From: Streptomyces griseorubiginosus
GTDB lineage: Bacteria > Actinomycetota > Actinomycetes > Streptomycetales > Streptomycetaceae
Length of the DNA: 51,568 nt
NCBI RefSeq assembly: GCF_017614965.1
Contig: NZ_WVUG01000026.1
Coordinates: 1-51,568 of the forward strand
Direction: 5' to 3'
This document shows, in pieces, positions 50,127 through 51,568 of this stretch (position 1 is the stretch's first letter; each line of letters starts with the position of its first letter). The notes beneath the pieces are model-generated. The model worked only from the letters and a program-made list of their open reading frames with translations, was not told the origin of the DNA and searched no databases. A program made the translations under genes and the position numbers.

Positions 50127-51461
50127 ATGCCTGGTCGACACAGCCGTCGATCCGTGCTCGCCGCGATGGCCGCCCTGCCGCTGACCGGTGCCGTGAGCGC
50201 CTGCAGCGGACAGGGCGCCACCTCGGCGGGCAGCACCAGCGGGACCACGCACATCACCTTCTGGTCCGCCCTGCGGGGCAGCCAGCAGGTGGTGGACGCG
50301 TTCAACCGCACCCACGACCGAATCCAGGTCGACTTCCAGCAGATCCCGTCCGGCACCCAGGGCGGCTACGCCAAGCTCTCCAACGCCGCCCGGGCCGGCA
50401 ACGCGCCGGACGTGGCCACCATCGAGTACCCGCAAGTGCCCGGCTTCGCCATCGACGGCGTCGCCCGCGACATCAGCGGCATGATCAGCGACACCCTCAA
50501 GGCCAAGCTCCTGCCGCAGGCCCTCGGCCTCACCACCTTCCAGGGCCGCACCTTCAGCGTCCCGCTGGACGTCGAGCCGATGGTCATGCACTACCGCACC
50601 GACCTCTTCGAGCGGTACGGCCTCCACGTCCCGCGCACCTGGGACGAGTTCGCCGAACTCGCCCACACGGTCAAACGCAAGGCGCCCGAACGCCGGCTGG
50701 CGCTGTTCCCCACCGACAGCCTCGCCACCCCGTTCGCGGCCTACTGCTGGCAGGCCGGCGCCCAATGGTTCGACACCTCCCACGGTGCCTGGAACGTCTC
50801 CCTCGCCGACGCGCCCACCCGGCGTGTGGCGTCGTACTGGCAGAAACTCATGGACGAGGACGTCGTGTTCGTCAACGCCATGGACAGCCGCCAGTACGAC
50901 GCGCAGGTCGCCGACGGGCTGGTGCTGACCCGGCTCACCGGCGCCTGGGACGCAGGCGCCCAGATGAAGGCGCAGCCCGGGCTGAAGGGCAAGTGGCGGA
51001 TCGCGCCGCTGCCGCAGTGGGACGAGAGCCACCCGGCCATCGGCACCCATGGCGGCTCCACCTTCGCCGTCACCAAGGACAGCCGGCATCCCGAGGCCGC
51101 CATGGAGTTCATCGAGTGGCAGGTCTCCCACCCCGACGCCCTGCGCGCCCGGCTCTCCAGCGGCGCGAGCAGCCAGTACCCGGCCGTGCCCGCACTGGTC
51201 CCCGTCGACCGCAAGGCCTTCGACCGCTCGTACTACGGCGGACAGGACATCTACACCCTCTACGACCAGGAGGCCCGCAAGATCCGCGACGGCTGGGTGT
51301 GGGGCCCGCGGATGACCGCCACCGGCAAGGTGATGCAGGACGGCTTCGCGCGCGTCGGCGGCGGACAGGGCAGCCTCATCGACGCCGTGCGCGCGGCCCA
51401 GGACGGCACGATGCCCGACCTGAAGGCCCTGGGCCTGTCCACCACCCAGCACAGCACCTGA
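50127..51461 (+). CDS. ABC sugar transporter solute-binding lipoprotein
   Basis: The 444-aa protein has a signal with RR (SRRSVLAAMAALPLTGA) and a lipobox ending VSAC. The mature chain is a family 1 extracellular binding protein: THITFWSALRGSQQVVDAF, RTHDRIQVDFQQIPSGTQGG, APDVATIEYPQVPGF, DVEPMVMHYRTDLFERYGL and FVNAMDSRQYDAQVADG. It should bind an oligosaccharide outside the membrane for an ABC importer. ATG 50127 has GGGAGG upstream; the frame from 50010 is an extension through the promoter. The next gene begins 86 nt later and is probably the permease. Confidence 0.93.
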   Translation: MPGRHSRRSVLAAMAALPLTGAVSACSGQGATSAGSTSGTTHITFWSALRGSQQVVDAFNRTHDRIQVDFQQIPSGTQGGYAKLSNAARAGNAPDVATIEYPQVPGFAIDGVARDISGMISDTLKAKLLPQALGLTTFQGRTFSVPLDVEPMVMHYRTDLFERYGLHVPRTWDEFAELAHTVKRKAPERRLALFPTDSLATPFAAYCWQAGAQWFDTSHGAWNVSLADAPTRRVASYWQKLMDEDVVFVNAMDSRQYDAQVADGLVLTRLTGAWDAGAQMKAQPGLKGKWRIAPLPQWDESHPAIGTHGGSTFAVTKDSRHPEAAMEFIEWQVSHPDALRARLSSGASSQYPAVPALVPVDRKAFDRSYYGGQDIYTLYDQEARKIRDGWVWGPRMTATGKVMQDGFARVGGGQGSLIDAVRAAQDGTMPDLKALGLSTTQHST

Positions 51462-51462
51462 G

Positions 51463-51512
51463 CACCGGCAGGGCATCCCGCCCGCATCAGAGCCACCGGC
51501 AAGGCATCCCGC
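51463..51512 (+). repeat. Direct repeat between the binding-protein and permease genes
   Basis: CACCGGCAGGGCATCCCGC (51463-51481) and CACCGGCAAGGCATCCCGC (51494-51512) differ by one base and are 31 nt apart. It may be a duplicated operator, or mRNA spacer sequence that lowers downstream expression. Confidence 0.65.
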
Positions 51513-51547
51513 ACCCACCTGAGCCGCCCGAAAGGCAGGTGAACCCC

Positions 51548-51568
51548 GTGGCCGCGACCACCCAGCAC
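51548..51568 (+). CDS. Start of the next gene, probably an ABC sugar permease (partial)
   Basis: GTG 51548 lies 4 nt after AGGTGAA and opens VAATTQH to the window edge. GTG 51539 is in frame but has a worse site. Permease genes usually follow a sugar-binding lipoprotein, so this is inference from context, not from the seven residues. Confidence 0.35.

Overview
The window is a piece of a Streptomyces-type chromosome. The base composition is very GC-rich with G/C at almost every third codon position. GTG and TTG starts are common, ribosome sites are strong GGAGG types, and most families are actinomycete-typical: SpoIIE phosphatases, a Tap-like hydrolase, MurT/GatD, DUF6213, DUF6777 with a Ser/Thr kinase, DUF1360. 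One TTA (bldA-type) leucine codon also fits. About 44 genes are dense on both strands. I see no rRNA, tRNA, CRISPR array, phage or insertion sequence.

Layout. 1-10.5 kb: the end of ureD, a secreted Tap-like peptidase with a strong terminator, a PlsC-type acyltransferase, a Tat-exported hydrolase, two consecutive SpoIIE-type PP2C phosphatases (one carrying its own HATPase domain), then an arginine/ornithine module (ddaH-rocD) with an Lrp/AsnC regulator. 10.6-15 kb: a LytTR response regulator, a small DUF485-like membrane protein, a sodium:solute symporter and a LytS-type sensor kinase, probably one nutrient-sensing and uptake unit. Three 60-bp tandem repeats lie in front of the kinase. 15-18.5 kb: a minus-strand operon of a DUF6777/PASTA lipoprotein, a membrane Ser/Thr kinase with a Cys-rich outer domain, and a 57-aa membrane protein. 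18.5-23.5 kb: CtaG, phosphofructokinase, the MurT-GatD lipid II amidation pair and peptide deformylase.

23.6-34.7 kb is mostly lipid/aldehyde metabolism and regulation: TetR divergent from an acyl-CoA dehydrogenase with a perfect operator palindrome, DUF6213, succinate-semialdehyde dehydrogenase, a Nudix protein overlapping an ATP-dependent DNA ligase, a CxxC flavoprotein divergent from an XRE-cupin regulator, and an operon of a quinone oxidoreductase with two acyl-CoA dehydrogenases that look like the catalytic and non-catalytic halves of a heterotetramer. 34.8-45.4 kb: a Tat-exported phosphodiesterase-like protein, a 64-aa membrane protein, a phosphodiester glycosidase, DUF779, a DUF3533 membrane protein, a Tat-exported molybdenum hydroxylase pair and pyruvate carboxylase. 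45.4-51.6 kb: DUF1360, a ferritin-like diiron protein coupled to a hemerythrin, a metallophosphoesterase, and a sugar-uptake locus (DeoR/LacI hybrid regulator, solute-binding lipoprotein, start of the next gene).

Functions rest on motifs read by eye; no database search was possible. The least-explained items are the 60-bp triplicate repeat, the ferritin-like/hemerythrin pair, the LytS/LytTR/symporter unit, the split acyl-CoA dehydrogenase pair and the CPYC flavoprotein.
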